From Chryseobacterium gleum (GTDB lineage: Bacteria > Bacteroidota > Bacteroidia > Flavobacteriales_D > Crocinitomicaceae), in the NCBI GenBank assembly GCA_945897805.1, contig CAMDFX010000006.1, positions 1 through 64,000 on the forward strand: a DNA stretch of 64,000 bases, read 5' to 3'. Below are positions 1-9,265 of the stretch, one piece after another. The position numbers and the translations under genes were made by a program. Positions within the stretch are counted from its first letter, which is position 1. Each line of letters begins with the position of its first letter. A model generated the notes under the pieces. It ran no database searches. It was not told the DNA's origin and was given only the letters and a program-made list of their open reading frames with translations.

Positions 1-359
1 TGATTGAACTTGCTTCCGTAAACTACAGCATTTTTAAAACTTCTAAAAAGTGACTTCTGTCGATGAGCTATCGCTATCTTAGTCGTTTACACTTTTTAGT
101 GCGTTTCAAAAACCGTCCAATCACTAGGACGGCTATCTTCTTCAATATCTATTTTATTTTAAAAACTTTAGATTTAAGATCTTTTACTTCAGGCAATCAA
201 TTACAAAACTATAATTCAGTAAATTTGAATTTACTTAAAAAAATAGTCTCAGTACCCTTTCACAATGAGCTTGTCGAAGTGCACTTTAATTACACTGAGT
301 TTGCCAAAGTAAGTTTTACCCAAATCAAGCATTAAAACCTATTTATACAGCAAAAGCAC
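1..359. other. AT-rich leader region without a convincing gene
   Basis: The stretch before the tmRNA promoter holds a 90-codon plus-strand frame (63-335) whose product has no recognisable family, no signal and a composition like translated noncoding DNA, so it is not called. A short inverted repeat (CCGTCC at 113-118 with GGACGG at 127-132) is followed by a T-run only when read on the minus strand. It could be a terminator for leftward transcription, but no minus-strand gene is seen to its right. Around 261-283 lies a sequence containing GAGCTTGTCGAAGTG, which resembles a short intergenic motif often scattered through Bacteroidota genomes. Confidence 0.4.
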
Positions 360-367
360 TATCTTTG
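360..367 (+). promoter_or_regulatory. -7 promoter element of tmRNA
   Basis: TATCTTTG matches the Bacteroidota -7 consensus TAnnTTTG and lies 12 bases before the 5' end of the tmRNA. No clear TTG/TTTG -33 element is seen at the usual 19-21 base spacing. Confidence 0.6.
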
Positions 368-379
368 TACCAGTTCTTT

Positions 380-778
380 GGGGTCGTATTGGATTTGACA
401 GCAGATGCGATTGTCAAGTGTAAGCATGTAGAGCGTTGAGGTGGAGCTCTTTAATATCCTGTCTCAAACAATAATTGACAACACGTCATACGCACTTGCT
501 GCTTAATTAACTGAATGTTAATTGGCTTAATCTCGGTGAAGTTTAGTAGCCCTGACAAGTACTCTCTTCAGAACTCTGCCCATTAGTTCTGATTTACGAG
601 GGTTCATCCTTTTGGGCTAGTTGGAGTGACGGTTCTAAGCTCTTGCGAAATCACAGAGCATAAGTTGTGGATTTGGGTGTTCCTGTCCGTTCTACAATCG
701 AAAATCAACCAGGAAATAAACATGTAGAAAGCTTGCTGATTCTTTGTTTGGACGAGGGTTCGATCCCCTCCGACTCCA
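380..778 (+). ncRNA. ssrA: Transfer-messenger RNA (tmRNA)
   Basis: This RNA rescues ribosomes stalled on broken mRNA and adds a degradation tag. The 5' end GGGGTCG pairs with the 3' CGACTCC (one G-U pair) to form the acceptor stem. The 3' end contains a T-arm (GGGTTCGATCCCC), as in a tRNA, with discriminator A at 778; CCA is not fully encoded. The internal reading frame ends in Asp-Asn-Thr-Ser-Tyr-Ala-Leu-Ala-Ala followed by TAA at 504-506, a typical tag ending, and lies between pseudoknot-rich segments. The exact resume codon is unclear: the frame is open upstream through Ser-Gln-Thr-Ile-Ile. SmpB is not in the window. A promoter -7 box lies just upstream and a terminator downstream. Confidence 0.95.
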
Positions 779-824
779 CTTTTTCAAAAGTGGTCATTAC
801 GATGATAAAACCAAAAAGACATTG

Positions 825-876
825 AAACTCCTCAATTTTCTAGATTATTTGTTTGGTGGTTGGGGAGTTTTTTTTT
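825..876 (+). terminator. Rho-independent terminator after tmRNA
   Basis: AAACTCCTCAA pairs with TTGGGGAGTTT across a 20-25 base loop and is followed by a run of nine T. It lies about 45 bases after the tmRNA 3' end. Confidence 0.75.
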
Positions 877-1007
877 CCCACATTGCATCCACAGGTGCTT
901 AAGTTTTTAATCCCAATTATTTCCAAAATTCTCAAAACATTTCGCTGATTTTACTGTTGATTAAACGAGATTATTTACTTTTATCATTCAATTGACTTTC
1001 ATTCGAA

Positions 1008-3788
1008 ATGGCGCAACAATACATTCACGTTAAAGGAGCTCGTGTCCACAATCTAAAAAATATTGATGTCAAAATTCCTCACGGAAAAATTACCGTAGTT
1101 ACAGGACTTTCTGGCTCCGGCAAATCTTCGCTGGCTTTCGATACTTTGTATGCAGAAGGTCAAAGACGATACGTGGAAAGTTTATCATCTTACGCACGTC
1201 AATTTTTAGGAAAATTAGACAAACCAGAAACTGATTTTATCAAAGGAATTTCTCCAGCAATTGCGATTGAACAGAAAGTGACATCAAGCAATCCTAGATC
1301 CACAGTTGGCACAACAACAGAGATTTACGATTATCTAAAATTGCTTTTTGCCAGGGTTGGAAAAACGATTTCTCCCGTTTCAGGATTGGAAGTCAGAAAA
1401 CATACGGTTTCAGATGTCATCGATTTTTTGCTAAAACAAACCGAGGGAACCAAAGCTTACATCCTCGCTCCTATTCAATCCTTTCAAAAATATGGCACAG
1501 AAAGGCAATTGACTTTATTGAAAGATCAAGGATATGCGAGACTTTTTTTGAATGATGAAATTATTGATTTAGAGAATATTGATTCTTCGATTAAAAATAT
1601 TGAAAAATCGAGAATTTTGGTCGATAGAATCAAAACTTTTCGTGACGATGAAGAAGCGATGGTCAGAGTGGCAGATTCGATCGCCTTGGCTTTTGCTGAA
1701 GGTCAAGGAAATTGCGAAATTCATTTTCCGGACACCCATGAAACTTTCATTTTCAACAATAGATTTGAACTTGACGGGATTGAATTTGTTGAACCGAGCG
1801 AACATTTTTTCACATTCAATAATCCTTTCGGCGCTTGTAAAACGTGCGAAGGATTTGGCTCTGTCATTGGCATTGATAGAAATTTGGTAATTCCTGATCC
1901 AAGTTTGAGCGTTTTTCAAGGTGGAATTGTAGCATGGAGAGGCGAAACCATGGGCGAATATTTGAATGAATTGGTACTTTCTGCTGCGAAATTCAATTTT
2001 CCGATTCATCGACCGATTGAAGAACTTTCAGAAGCAGAATATCAATTACTTTGGGAAGGAAATCAATATTTCTCTGGTCTAAATAAATTTTTCAAATTTT
2101 TAGAAAGTCAATCTTATAAAATTCAGTACCGCGTGATGCTTTCTCGCTACCGTGGAAAAACTAATTGTCCTGATTGTAAAGGAACTAGACTGAGAAAAGA
2201 CACCAATTACGTAACTGTCAATGGGAAAACAATTACTGAAATTGTTCTCACACCAGTAAAAGATATTTACACATTTTTTCAAAATTTGACTTTAGAAAGT
2301 CACGAAACGCAAATTGCCAAAAGATTGTTGCCAGAAATCACAAATCGCTTGGGCTTTTTGAACGAAGTTGGCTTGGGATATTTGACCTTAAACCGACAAT
2401 CAAATTCACTTTCTGGTGGCGAATCGCAACGCATCAATTTGGCGACATCTTTGGGAAGTAGTTTGGTAGGTTCGATGTATATTTTGGATGAACCGAGTAT
2501 TGGCCTGCATCCACGCGATACACAAAAGTTGATTAAAGTACTGAAAAACCTGCGCGATTTAGGAAATACAGTCATCATTGTTGAACATGAAGAAGACATC
2601 ATGGAAGCGGCTGATGAGATTTTAGATATCGGTCCGATGGCGGGTGTTTATGGTGGCGAAGTGGTTTTTCAGGGAAATCATGCGGCTTTAATCAACCAAA
2701 AAAACAGTTTAACAGCGCAATATTTGACTGGCGAAAGAAAAATTGAAATCCCGTCAAGGCGCAGAAAATCAAACAATAAACTTACTGTTGTTGGTGCCAA
2801 AGAAAACAATTTAAAAAATGTAACGGTCGATTTTCCTTTGCACAGTTTGGTTTGTGTGACCGGTGTAAGTGGCTCGGGAAAATCTACTTTGGTAAAAGAT
2901 ATTTTATATCCCGCAATGCGCAAGCACTTGGGACAATTTGGCGATTTTCAAGGAAATTTCAAAGCGCTTGAAGGCGATTTAAAGCTGATCAAAGAAATCG
3001 AATTTGTAGATCAAAATCCAATTGGAAAATCGTCTCGAAGCAATCCTGTGACTTATGTCAAAGCGTTTGACGATATCAGAGAATTGTTTGCTCGTTTGCC
3101 ACTATCAAAAGCAAGAGGTTATAAACCAGGTTTCTTTAGTTTCAATGTCGAAGGCGGAAGATGCGAAATGTGCGAAGGCGAAGGAAGAGTGACTGTTGGC
3201 ATGCAATTCATGGCGGATGTTCATTTACTTTGCGAGGCCTGCAATGGTTCGCGCTACAAATATGAAACCTTAGAAATTGAATTCAAGGGCAAAAATATTG
3301 CAGATATTTTGAATTTAGACATTGAAAATGCCTTGGAATTTTTCAAAAATTCCGGCGATAAATTGGGTGATAAAATTGTGACAAAAATTCAGCCACTTTT
3401 TGATGTTGGTTTGGGTTATTTAAAACTTGGTCAATCATCTAGCACGCTAAGTGGCGGTGAAGCACAACGTGTAAAATTGGCATCGTTCTTAGCAAAAGGA
3501 GATGCTTCTTTGTCCACGCTTTTCATTTTTGATGAGCCAACAACGGGCTTGCATTTCTATGACATTGAAAAGTTGTTAATCGCATTTCAAAGATTTATTA
3601 ACAATGGAAATTCGATTATTGTGATTGAGCACAATGCTGACATTATTAAATCTGCTGACTGGGTAATTGATATTGGTCCAGAAGGCGGAAATGAGGGTGG
3701 CGAGATTATTTTTACAGGAACTCCAGAAGATTTGATTAAGGATAAAAAAAGCTTTACTGGGAAATTTTTGGCGAAGAAATTTAAGTGA
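1008..3788 (+). CDS. uvrA: UvrABC excinuclease subunit A
   Basis: This is the damage-recognition ATPase of nucleotide excision repair. It acts in the cytoplasm as a dimer that loads UvrB onto lesions. At 926 residues it has the normal UvrA length. Two ABC modules are complete: Walker A GLSGSGKS (33-40) and GVSGSGKS (about 619), and signatures LSGGESQR and LSGGEAQR, each followed by a Walker B (ILDEPSIGLHP and IFDEPTTGLH). Zinc-binding CxxC pairs sit at 277/280 and 387/390, and the C-terminal zinc finger at 719/722 and 742/745. The start is the first ATG, with the usual N-terminus leading into the first P-loop. It stands alone, with no uvrB or uvrC beside it. The stop codon falls inside an 11-base tandem repeat. 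Confidence 0.98.
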   Translation: MAQQYIHVKGARVHNLKNIDVKIPHGKITVVTGLSGSGKSSLAFDTLYAEGQRRYVESLSSYARQFLGKLDKPETDFIKGISPAIAIEQKVTSSNPRSTVGTTTEIYDYLKLLFARVGKTISPVSGLEVRKHTVSDVIDFLLKQTEGTKAYILAPIQSFQKYGTERQLTLLKDQGYARLFLNDEIIDLENIDSSIKNIEKSRILVDRIKTFRDDEEAMVRVADSIALAFAEGQGNCEIHFPDTHETFIFNNRFELDGIEFVEPSEHFFTFNNPFGACKTCEGFGSVIGIDRNLVIPDPSLSVFQGGIVAWRGETMGEYLNELVLSAAKFNFPIHRPIEELSEAEYQLLWEGNQYFSGLNKFFKFLESQSYKIQYRVMLSRYRGKTNCPDCKGTRLRKDTNYVTVNGKTITEIVLTPVKDIYTFFQNLTLESHETQIAKRLLPEITNRLGFLNEVGLGYLTLNRQSNSLSGGESQRINLATSLGSSLVGSMYILDEPSIGLHPRDTQKLIKVLKNLRDLGNTVIIVEHEEDIMEAADEILDIGPMAGVYGGEVVFQGNHAALINQKNSLTAQYLTGERKIEIPSRRRKSNNKLTVVGAKENNLKNVTVDFPLHSLVCVTGVSGSGKSTLVKDILYPAMRKHLGQFGDFQGNFKALEGDLKLIKEIEFVDQNPIGKSSRSNPVTYVKAFDDIRELFARLPLSKARGYKPGFFSFNVEGGRCEMCEGEGRVTVGMQFMADVHLLCEACNGSRYKYETLEIEFKGKNIADILNLDIENALEFFKNSGDKLGDKIVTKIQPLFDVGLGYLKLGQSSSTLSGGEAQRVKLASFLAKGDASLSTLFIFDEPTTGLHFYDIEKLLIAFQRFINNGNSIIVIEHNADIIKSADWVIDIGPEGGNEGGEIIFTGTPEDLIKDKKSFTGKFLAKKFK

Positions 3789-3809
3789 TGTTTAAGTGAT
3801 GTTTAAGTG
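3780..3809 (+). repeat. 11-bp tandem repeat spanning the uvrA stop codon
   Basis: TTTAAGTGATG occurs twice in perfect tandem (3780-3790, 3791-3801), followed by a partial third copy TTTAAGTG (3802-3809). The uvrA TGA stop lies in the first copy. Every copy carries the same AAG-TGA, so copy-number slippage would leave the protein end unchanged or nearly so. Confidence 0.8.
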
Positions 3810-3913
3810 GAAATTTGAGATTTTGTAATTGAGACTTGCAGTATTTACAAGGGGTTAAATGATTATAACCGATAGAATCGGATACACTTTTTATTAAGAC
3901 AACGTTTATAAAT

Positions 3914-5149
3914 ATGAAAATAACACAATTCCTCCACCCTAAAACTTCACATTTTATATTTCTCCTTTCTTTAGGGTTTTGTCAAATCTCAATTGGTCAA
4001 ATTTATGGTTGCATGGATCCCCTTTCGCAAAATTTCAATCCAGTGGCTGAAATTAATGACGGAACATGCACTTATTTAAGTACATCAATTTCTAATATTA
4101 ATTCCATAAATCTAAGTGACAGTTTAAATGAAACTTCTGGATTGATTCAATGGAATGACCAAATTTGGTCGCAAAATGACAATGATGATAATTTATTTTA
4201 TGCCATTAATACAACAACAGGAACAATCGAGTCCACTATTTCTATTTCAGGGGTTTTAAATAATGATTGGGAGGAAATTTCTCAAGATGAAAACTATATA
4301 TACATTGGCGATTTTGGAAATAACAATCAAGGAAATAGGATAGATTTACACGTTTTAAGAATATTAAAAAGCAGTTTTCCAGCTAATTTACAAATAGATA
4401 CTATTAATTTTAATTATCCTCAGCAAATAGATTTTTTGGCACAAACAAACAATACATCCAATTTTGATTGTGAAGCATTTGTTGTTTCGTCAGACAGTAT
4501 TTTCTTGTTCACCAAACGCTGGGGAGACAAACGAACAATGTTATATGGTTTTCCTAAAATACCGGGAAATTATGGTGCTGCATTGAAAGATTCTTTTGAC
4601 ATTCAAGGATTAATAACTGGTGCGACATTTTTAGAAACGGATAAATTAATATCTATTTGTGGATATAGTTCTACGCTTCAACCTTTTATATGGTTATTGT
4701 ATGACTATTCAGGAAACAATTTCTTTAAAGGAAATAAGCGGAAATTGAATTTACCTTTGCCATATACTCAAATTGAAGCTATAACAACAAATGATGGTTT
4801 GAATTATTTTTTGAGTAACGAATATTTTAGCACAGGTCCGATTATCTCACCGCAGAGATTTCACAATTTAAATTTATCTTTATTTTTAGAAGGTTATTTA
4901 ACAGGTAATTATGCGTCATTAAATAAAATGGAATCTAATCAGATCGAAATTTTCCCAAACCCAACAAATGGAATTTTTACATTACTTGTTGAAGCAAATT
5001 TAATTGGGAAAGAGTTTTCAATTTACAATGTGGAAGGTAAATTTAAGAAAGGAGGGAAAATTTCTGAAAATTGTCAAATTAAATTGCAAGAAAAGGGCAT
5101 TTATTTCATTAATATTGAAGGTATTAACAAAAAGTTAATTGTTCAATGA
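3914..5149 (+). CDS. T9SS-sorted secreted protein, function unknown
   Basis: This 411-residue exported protein has no recognised catalytic domain. An N-terminal hydrophobic signal segment (about 12-28, ending SIGQ) is followed by a short Cys/Asn/Pro motif (GCMDPLSQNFNP, about 32-53), related to the CNYNPLA-type repeats of Flavobacteriia surface proteins. The middle (about 60-340) is Asp/Asn-rich and probably beta-propeller-like: it contains DWEEIS, then YIYIGDFGNN, a pattern seen in esterase-like or phytase-like propellers. That fold assignment is tentative. The last 70 residues are a type A T9SS sorting domain: the IEIFPNPTNG start, a central strand with SIYNVEGK and a final LIVQ. No terminator is seen: its stop lies two bases from that of the convergent LysE gene. 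Confidence 0.85.
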   Translation: MKITQFLHPKTSHFIFLLSLGFCQISIGQIYGCMDPLSQNFNPVAEINDGTCTYLSTSISNINSINLSDSLNETSGLIQWNDQIWSQNDNDDNLFYAINTTTGTIESTISISGVLNNDWEEISQDENYIYIGDFGNNNQGNRIDLHVLRILKSSFPANLQIDTINFNYPQQIDFLAQTNNTSNFDCEAFVVSSDSIFLFTKRWGDKRTMLYGFPKIPGNYGAALKDSFDIQGLITGATFLETDKLISICGYSSTLQPFIWLLYDYSGNNFFKGNKRKLNLPLPYTQIEAITTNDGLNYFLSNEYFSTGPIISPQRFHNLNLSLFLEGYLTGNYASLNKMESNQIEIFPNPTNGIFTLLVEANLIGKEFSIYNVEGKFKKGGKISENCQIKLQEKGIYFINIEGINKKLIVQ

Positions 5150-5150
5150 T

Positions 5151-5786
5151 TTATTTAATTATAAACTTATAAATCAACACAATACCAAAAATAATCAGCG
5201 CTGATCCAGTCACATAATTAATCATATTCATCATCTTAGCAGTCAAAAAATGTTTGATTTTTCCAGCTAAAAATACCTTGCCAAGTTCTAAACAAAGCAC
5301 AATGACCAGGATAACAAGGAAATATAAAATCATTTTCACCAAAGAGAAATGAACCGTTTTTCCAATTGCGGTGGCGTTTGCTAACCACAAAAACCAAACT
5401 GCGGGATTGAAAAGATTCAATAAAAATCCTTTCGAAATCAGAAAAAATGCGGTCGATTGTGTTACAGCTTCTTCTTTGTCATCTGCCTTGAATGATTTTT
5501 TGAGAAAATAAGTTAATCCGAAAATCAACAGAATTGCACCACCAACAACAGATGAAATATCTTGTGCTTTAGCAGAATTTAACGCACTCCCAAGTCCAAA
5601 GTAAATTAAAATACTGATGAAAACGCTTAAAAACAAGTCACTTAAAACAATCCCAATCGCCAACATAGCGCCATGTTTATATCCTTCACGAATTCCGGCA
5701 TTGATCAACGCAAAAAACGCTGGACCAAAGGAAAAAGTCAAAATCATGACAATAACAACACCCTGGGAAATTAAATCTAAAATCAA
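5151..5786 (-). CDS. LysE/RhtB family amino-acid exporter
   Basis: This small inner-membrane exporter of the LysE superfamily usually effluxes amino acids or related small molecules. It is 211 residues long with about six hydrophobic segments. The N-terminus carries the family pattern FSFGPAFFALINAGIREGYKHG, whose G-P and glycine-rich turn are diagnostic, followed by the conserved acidic LSDLF in helix 2. A charged loop (KSFKADDKEEA) separates the two halves, and FNPAVWFLW is the second family motif. Substrate cannot be told from sequence. A minus-strand -7 box TATTTTTG (5833-5840) lies about 50 bases before the ATG. It converges with the T9SS protein gene. Confidence 0.88.
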   Translation of the reverse strand: MILDLISQGVVIVMILTFSFGPAFFALINAGIREGYKHGAMLAIGIVLSDLFLSVFISILIYFGLGSALNSAKAQDISSVVGGAILLIFGLTYFLKKSFKADDKEEAVTQSTAFFLISKGFLLNLFNPAVWFLWLANATAIGKTVHFSLVKMILYFLVILVIVLCLELGKVFLAGKIKHFLTAKMMNMINYVTGSALIIFGIVLIYKFIIK

Positions 5787-5950
5787 ATTTGAAGTATTAT
5801 TTTTGGAGAAATAGAAAATCTACTTTTTTTAACAAAAATAGTGGTTTAATGTTAAAATTCATCCAAATTTAACCTCAAATTAACTTATTTATAATCGTTT
5901 TATCTGTTGAAAAAAAAGTAATTTTAAGCGTTATTAATTCATAATTAACA

Positions 5951-6856
5951 ATGAAATCAGTTCTATTCGTTTCGTTTTTATACATCTTAATTTCTTGCAA
6001 TGTTGTCAAATGGAAAGATAAACATTCAACTAAAAAACTAGCTAGAAAAGAAATTATATCACAATATTTTGACGAAGATTCTTTGCATATTAAATATTGG
6101 AAAGGCGGCTCTGGACCAGCAATCGTGTTTATTCATGGATTTGGCGGAAATGCGCTGTTGTCGTGGGAAAAAGAATTGGAATTATTATCCAAAGAGCATA
6201 CAGTTATCGCAATGGATATTTTGTGGTTTGGTGAAAGTAGATCTAACATGCCAGCAGTTTTAGCCTCTCAAACGCAGGCTATTGAAAAGTTATTGAAAAA
6301 ACTGAATGTATCAAAAGCGAGTTTTATTGGACAAAGTTATGGTGGATTTATTTTGGTAGATTTTGCACTAAAACATCCCGAAATGATTGAAAGAATGATT
6401 ATTGCAAACAGCCCAGGCACAACTTTTGACATCAAAGAATTGGAGGTCATATGCAACAATTACAAAGTGAAAAGCATCGCCGAAATGTTCGTATTTTCTG
6501 AACCTGAAAAGATTCAAAGATTGATAAATCTATCTTCCTACAAAAAACCACATTTACCCAAATTTGCTTTGAAACAATCTTTTGACATTCATTTTGCCAA
6601 AAATCAAAAAGAGAAAATCAATTTATTGAAATCGCTTCCTGCGGAACAAGATAGAATGAAAGATATCAGCAGTATACAAAAAATCGAAACGCTGGTTCTT
6701 TGGGGTGAATTTGACAAAATATTTTCTCTAAAATCAGGACAAACCTTCGCAAATGCAATCGACGCCAAATTCATTACCATCCCAAAATGTGGACATGCCC
6801 CACAAATCGACAACCACGAAAGTTTTTTAAAAGTTTTGGAGGAATTTTTCAAATGA
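5951..6856 (+). CDS. Alpha/beta-hydrolase fold lipoprotein
   Basis: This is a probable serine hydrolase anchored to an envelope membrane. A short signal ends in the lipobox LISC, with the modified cysteine at residue 16. The mature part has the oxyanion segment HGFGG (62-66), nucleophile elbow GQSYGG with Ser129, acid Asp255 in WGEFDKI and His282 in CGHAPQ, so the triad is intact. At 301 residues it is a typical single-domain hydrolase with a short lid. Substrate is unknown; related sequences act as esterases, C-C hydrolases or dehalogenases. It converges with the LhgO gene, which ends 16 bases away. No operon partner is apparent. Confidence 0.88.
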   Translation: MKSVLFVSFLYILISCNVVKWKDKHSTKKLARKEIISQYFDEDSLHIKYWKGGSGPAIVFIHGFGGNALLSWEKELELLSKEHTVIAMDILWFGESRSNMPAVLASQTQAIEKLLKKLNVSKASFIGQSYGGFILVDFALKHPEMIERMIIANSPGTTFDIKELEVICNNYKVKSIAEMFVFSEPEKIQRLINLSSYKKPHLPKFALKQSFDIHFAKNQKEKINLLKSLPAEQDRMKDISSIQKIETLVLWGEFDKIFSLKSGQTFANAIDAKFITIPKCGHAPQIDNHESFLKVLEEFFK

Positions 6857-6871
6857 AAATAATCTATTAAA

Positions 6872-8083
6872 TTATTTCAATCCAAAATGTTTTTCAGCTT
6901 CTTCCGCAATGAAACCGCCAATCGCCAATGATGCCGTTGCAGCTGGAGAAGGCGCATTCAAAACATGGATTGATCGTCCATGATATTCAATTCTGAAATC
7001 GTCTTTTGTATCTCCATCTTCGCCCAATAAAAGTGCTCTCACTCCTGCTCTACCTGGTTTGAGATCTTCCATCGCTAAACTTGGTATCATTACTTGCAAC
7101 GTTTTCAAAAACAATTTTTTGGAAAAAGCACGGCGATATTCGTCAATTCCAAATTTCATATTTCCGAAGAATAATTTCCAAGTTCCCTTGTAAGTTAACG
7201 CATCGTAGGTATCTCTCCACGAAAAATCTGTTTTTCCATAACCTTCACGTTTGAAGGTAAATACAGCATTTGGTCCGCATTCAACGTCTCCATTGGTCAT
7301 TCGTGTGAAATGCACGCCAAGAAATGGAAAATCAGGATTTGGAACTGGATAAATCAAATTACGAACTTTGTGTTTGGCTTCGTCAGTCAATTCAAAATAA
7401 TCACCACGAAATCCAACAACTTGTTCCTTCAAATTGACACCGTCTTTTCTAGCCAATCTATCCGCTTGTAAACCAGCACAAAAAACCAAATATTTGGCTT
7501 CAACTGTCCCTTTATTGGTTATTACTTTTGAAGTTGTTTCACCTTTTTCAACGTTAATTACTTCATGTTCTAATAGCAATTTACTTTCTGGTTGCATGCT
7601 CAGCGCAATGTCAACCATTTTCGCAGTAGCACCTCGGAAATCGATAATTCCTGTGCAAGAGACAAAAATACCTGCAATTCCTTTTACATGTGGTTCGTGT
7701 TCTTTGATTTGCTCAGCCGTAATTTTTTCAATTCCTTCGATGCCATTCTGGATTCCATTATTGTAAATTTTGTCCATGAAAGGCAATTCACTTTCTTTGG
7801 TAGCAACAATTACTTTTCCACAAACATCATGGTCTATTTTATGTTCTTTGGCAAAGGCAACGAGTTCTCTTCTTCCAGATACACAATTGGTAGCTTTCAA
7901 AGAACCTGGAGTGTAATACAAACCTGAATGAATCACGCCAGAATTATGTCCTGTTTGATGATCGGCAAGCAATGCTTCTTTCTCTATCAAAACGATTTTT
8001 AAGTCAGGATTTTTAGCTTGAAGTTTGTATAAAGTCGCTGCGCCAACGATTCCTCCACCAATGATTGCTACGTCGTAAGTCAT
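6872..8083 (-). CDS. lhgO: L-2-hydroxyglutarate oxidase
   Basis: This FAD-dependent enzyme oxidises L-2-hydroxyglutarate to 2-oxoglutarate and feeds electrons to the quinone pool, repairing a by-product of central metabolism. The N-terminus is a Rossmann FAD site (VAIIGGGIVGAATLYKL). It is followed by the family-typical GHNSGVIHSGLYY, where the His/Ser near the flavin are conserved in LhgO/D2HGDH-type DAO proteins, and near the C-terminus PGRAGVRA. The longest frame begins at 8128, but that would place the promoter -7 box (8112-8119) inside the gene. I therefore take the ATG at 8083, which gives MTYDVAIIGGG, the usual N-terminus, and 403 residues. It is divergent from the acyltransferase gene. 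Confidence 0.93.
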   Translation of the reverse strand: MTYDVAIIGGGIVGAATLYKLQAKNPDLKIVLIEKEALLADHQTGHNSGVIHSGLYYTPGSLKATNCVSGRRELVAFAKEHKIDHDVCGKVIVATKESELPFMDKIYNNGIQNGIEGIEKITAEQIKEHEPHVKGIAGIFVSCTGIIDFRGATAKMVDIALSMQPESKLLLEHEVINVEKGETTSKVITNKGTVEAKYLVFCAGLQADRLARKDGVNLKEQVVGFRGDYFELTDEAKHKVRNLIYPVPNPDFPFLGVHFTRMTNGDVECGPNAVFTFKREGYGKTDFSWRDTYDALTYKGTWKLFFGNMKFGIDEYRRAFSKKLFLKTLQVMIPSLAMEDLKPGRAGVRALLLGEDGDTKDDFRIEYHGRSIHVLNAPSPAATASLAIGGFIAEEAEKHFGLK

Positions 8084-8111
8084 TCTTTTTCTAATTTTCT
8101 GTAAACTTGTA

Positions 8112-8119
8112 CAAAAGTA
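8112..8119 (-). promoter_or_regulatory. -7 promoter element of lhgO
   Basis: Read on the minus strand this is TACTTTTG, a match to TAnnTTTG. It predicts a transcript start near 8105 and a leader of about 20 bases to the ATG at 8083, which decides the start of lhgO. Confidence 0.55.
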
Positions 8120-8140
8120 ATCATTCATCTTCTGAAAAAC

Positions 8141-9265
8141 GTGAATATTTTAAAAAATCAAAGCAGTCATTTTTTCCCAAATCTCAATGGTTTGAGGTTC
8201 GTTGGGGCGTTCATGGTTTTTGTTTTTCATACATTTACTTTGGGTAGAGAACATTGGGGAAATTTTAGAGATTCGACGTTTTTTACTGTTTTAACTAAAA
8301 TTGCTAGCAAAGGACATATAGGCGTTTCTTTGTTTTTTGTTTTGAGTGGATTTTTGATCACATATTTAATGCTAATTGAATTACAAAAAACAGGCAAAAT
8401 TAAATTATCAAATTTCATTGCTAGACGAATTTTGCGCGTTTGGCCGCTTTATTTTGTCCTGGTCATTTTTGGATTTATTATCTTCCCTTTGCTTCCTTAC
8501 GGCAAAGTGACTGAGCATGAACTCATCAATTTCACTTTTTTTCTGTCCAATTTAGATGAAATTTGGCGCGGGATGCGCGATTCATTGAACTTCTTGACTG
8601 CCACATGGTCTGTAAGCGTCGAGGAGCAATTTTACCTTTGTTGGGCGTTGCTCATCGGAATATTCCGATTTTCCAAAAAGCAACAATTTTGGATTTTCTT
8701 CATGGCTATCTTATTGATTTCTATCATATTTAGAATAATTTTCATTCAAAATGAAAGAATATTGTACTACCACACGCTTTCAGTAATTTCAGATTTTGCC
8801 ATCGGCGGAATTTTAGCGCTTTTGGCATTTGACGATAAAATTCAAGCTTTTTTTCAACGAATTTCTAAATCACAAATCTTGTTAATTTATTGCTTAGGAA
8901 TGGCTGTTTTATTCCTAGAATATAAAATTTTTATCAACTATTTATTTGTTTTTCAGCGGATTGTTATATCAATTTTCTTTGCTTTTGTAATCGCTGAACA
9001 AGTTTATGCGAAAAATTCTCTTGTCAAACTTGACCAAATTCCGGGCTTGAAAAAATCAGGCGAATTGACCTATGGATTCTATCTATTTCATTGCATCGTG
9101 ATTTATTACATACTAGCGATTTTTGTTGAAAATCAGTGGACTCAAAGCATCTTCCACTTTTGCTTTTATTATATTGTGTGCTTTTTAAGCACCTACATTT
9201 CAAGTTGGATCAGTTTTCAATATTTTGAAAGTCCAATTTTGAAACTAAAAAAACACTTTAGATAG
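8141..9265 (+). CDS. Acyltransferase family 3 membrane protein
   Basis: This is a polytopic inner-membrane O-acyltransferase (OafA/NodX-type, acyltransferase_3) that modifies surface sugars or peptidoglycan. It has 374 residues and about ten hydrophobic helices. The N-terminal catalytic helix LNGLRFVGAFMVFVFH contains the arginine and the histidine typical of the family. Further on are GVSLFFVLSGFLIT, an R-R motif (ARRILRVWPLYF) and WSVSVEEQFYLCW, where the E-E-Q-F-Y pattern is diagnostic. The start is GTG: the next in-frame ATG would delete the catalytic His. The stop TAG is directly followed by the ATG of the next gene, so the two are co-transcribed. The acceptor is unknown. Confidence 0.92.
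   Translation: MNILKNQSSHFFPNLNGLRFVGAFMVFVFHTFTLGREHWGNFRDSTFFTVLTKIASKGHIGVSLFFVLSGFLITYLMLIELQKTGKIKLSNFIARRILRVWPLYFVLVIFGFIIFPLLPYGKVTEHELINFTFFLSNLDEIWRGMRDSLNFLTATWSVSVEEQFYLCWALLIGIFRFSKKQQFWIFFMAILLISIIFRIIFIQNERILYYHTLSVISDFAIGGILALLAFDDKIQAFFQRISKSQILLIYCLGMAVLFLEYKIFINYLFVFQRIVISIFFAFVIAEQVYAKNSLVKLDQIPGLKKSGELTYGFYLFHCIVIYYILAIFVENQWTQSIFHFCFYYIVCFLSTYISSWISFQYFESPILKLKKHFR

Noticed and set aside
63-335. 90-codon plus-strand open frame before the tmRNA
   Set aside because: No family features, no clear ribosome site or promoter, low-complexity composition, and an overlap with a hairpin and a probable intergenic repeat; it reads as noncoding DNA.
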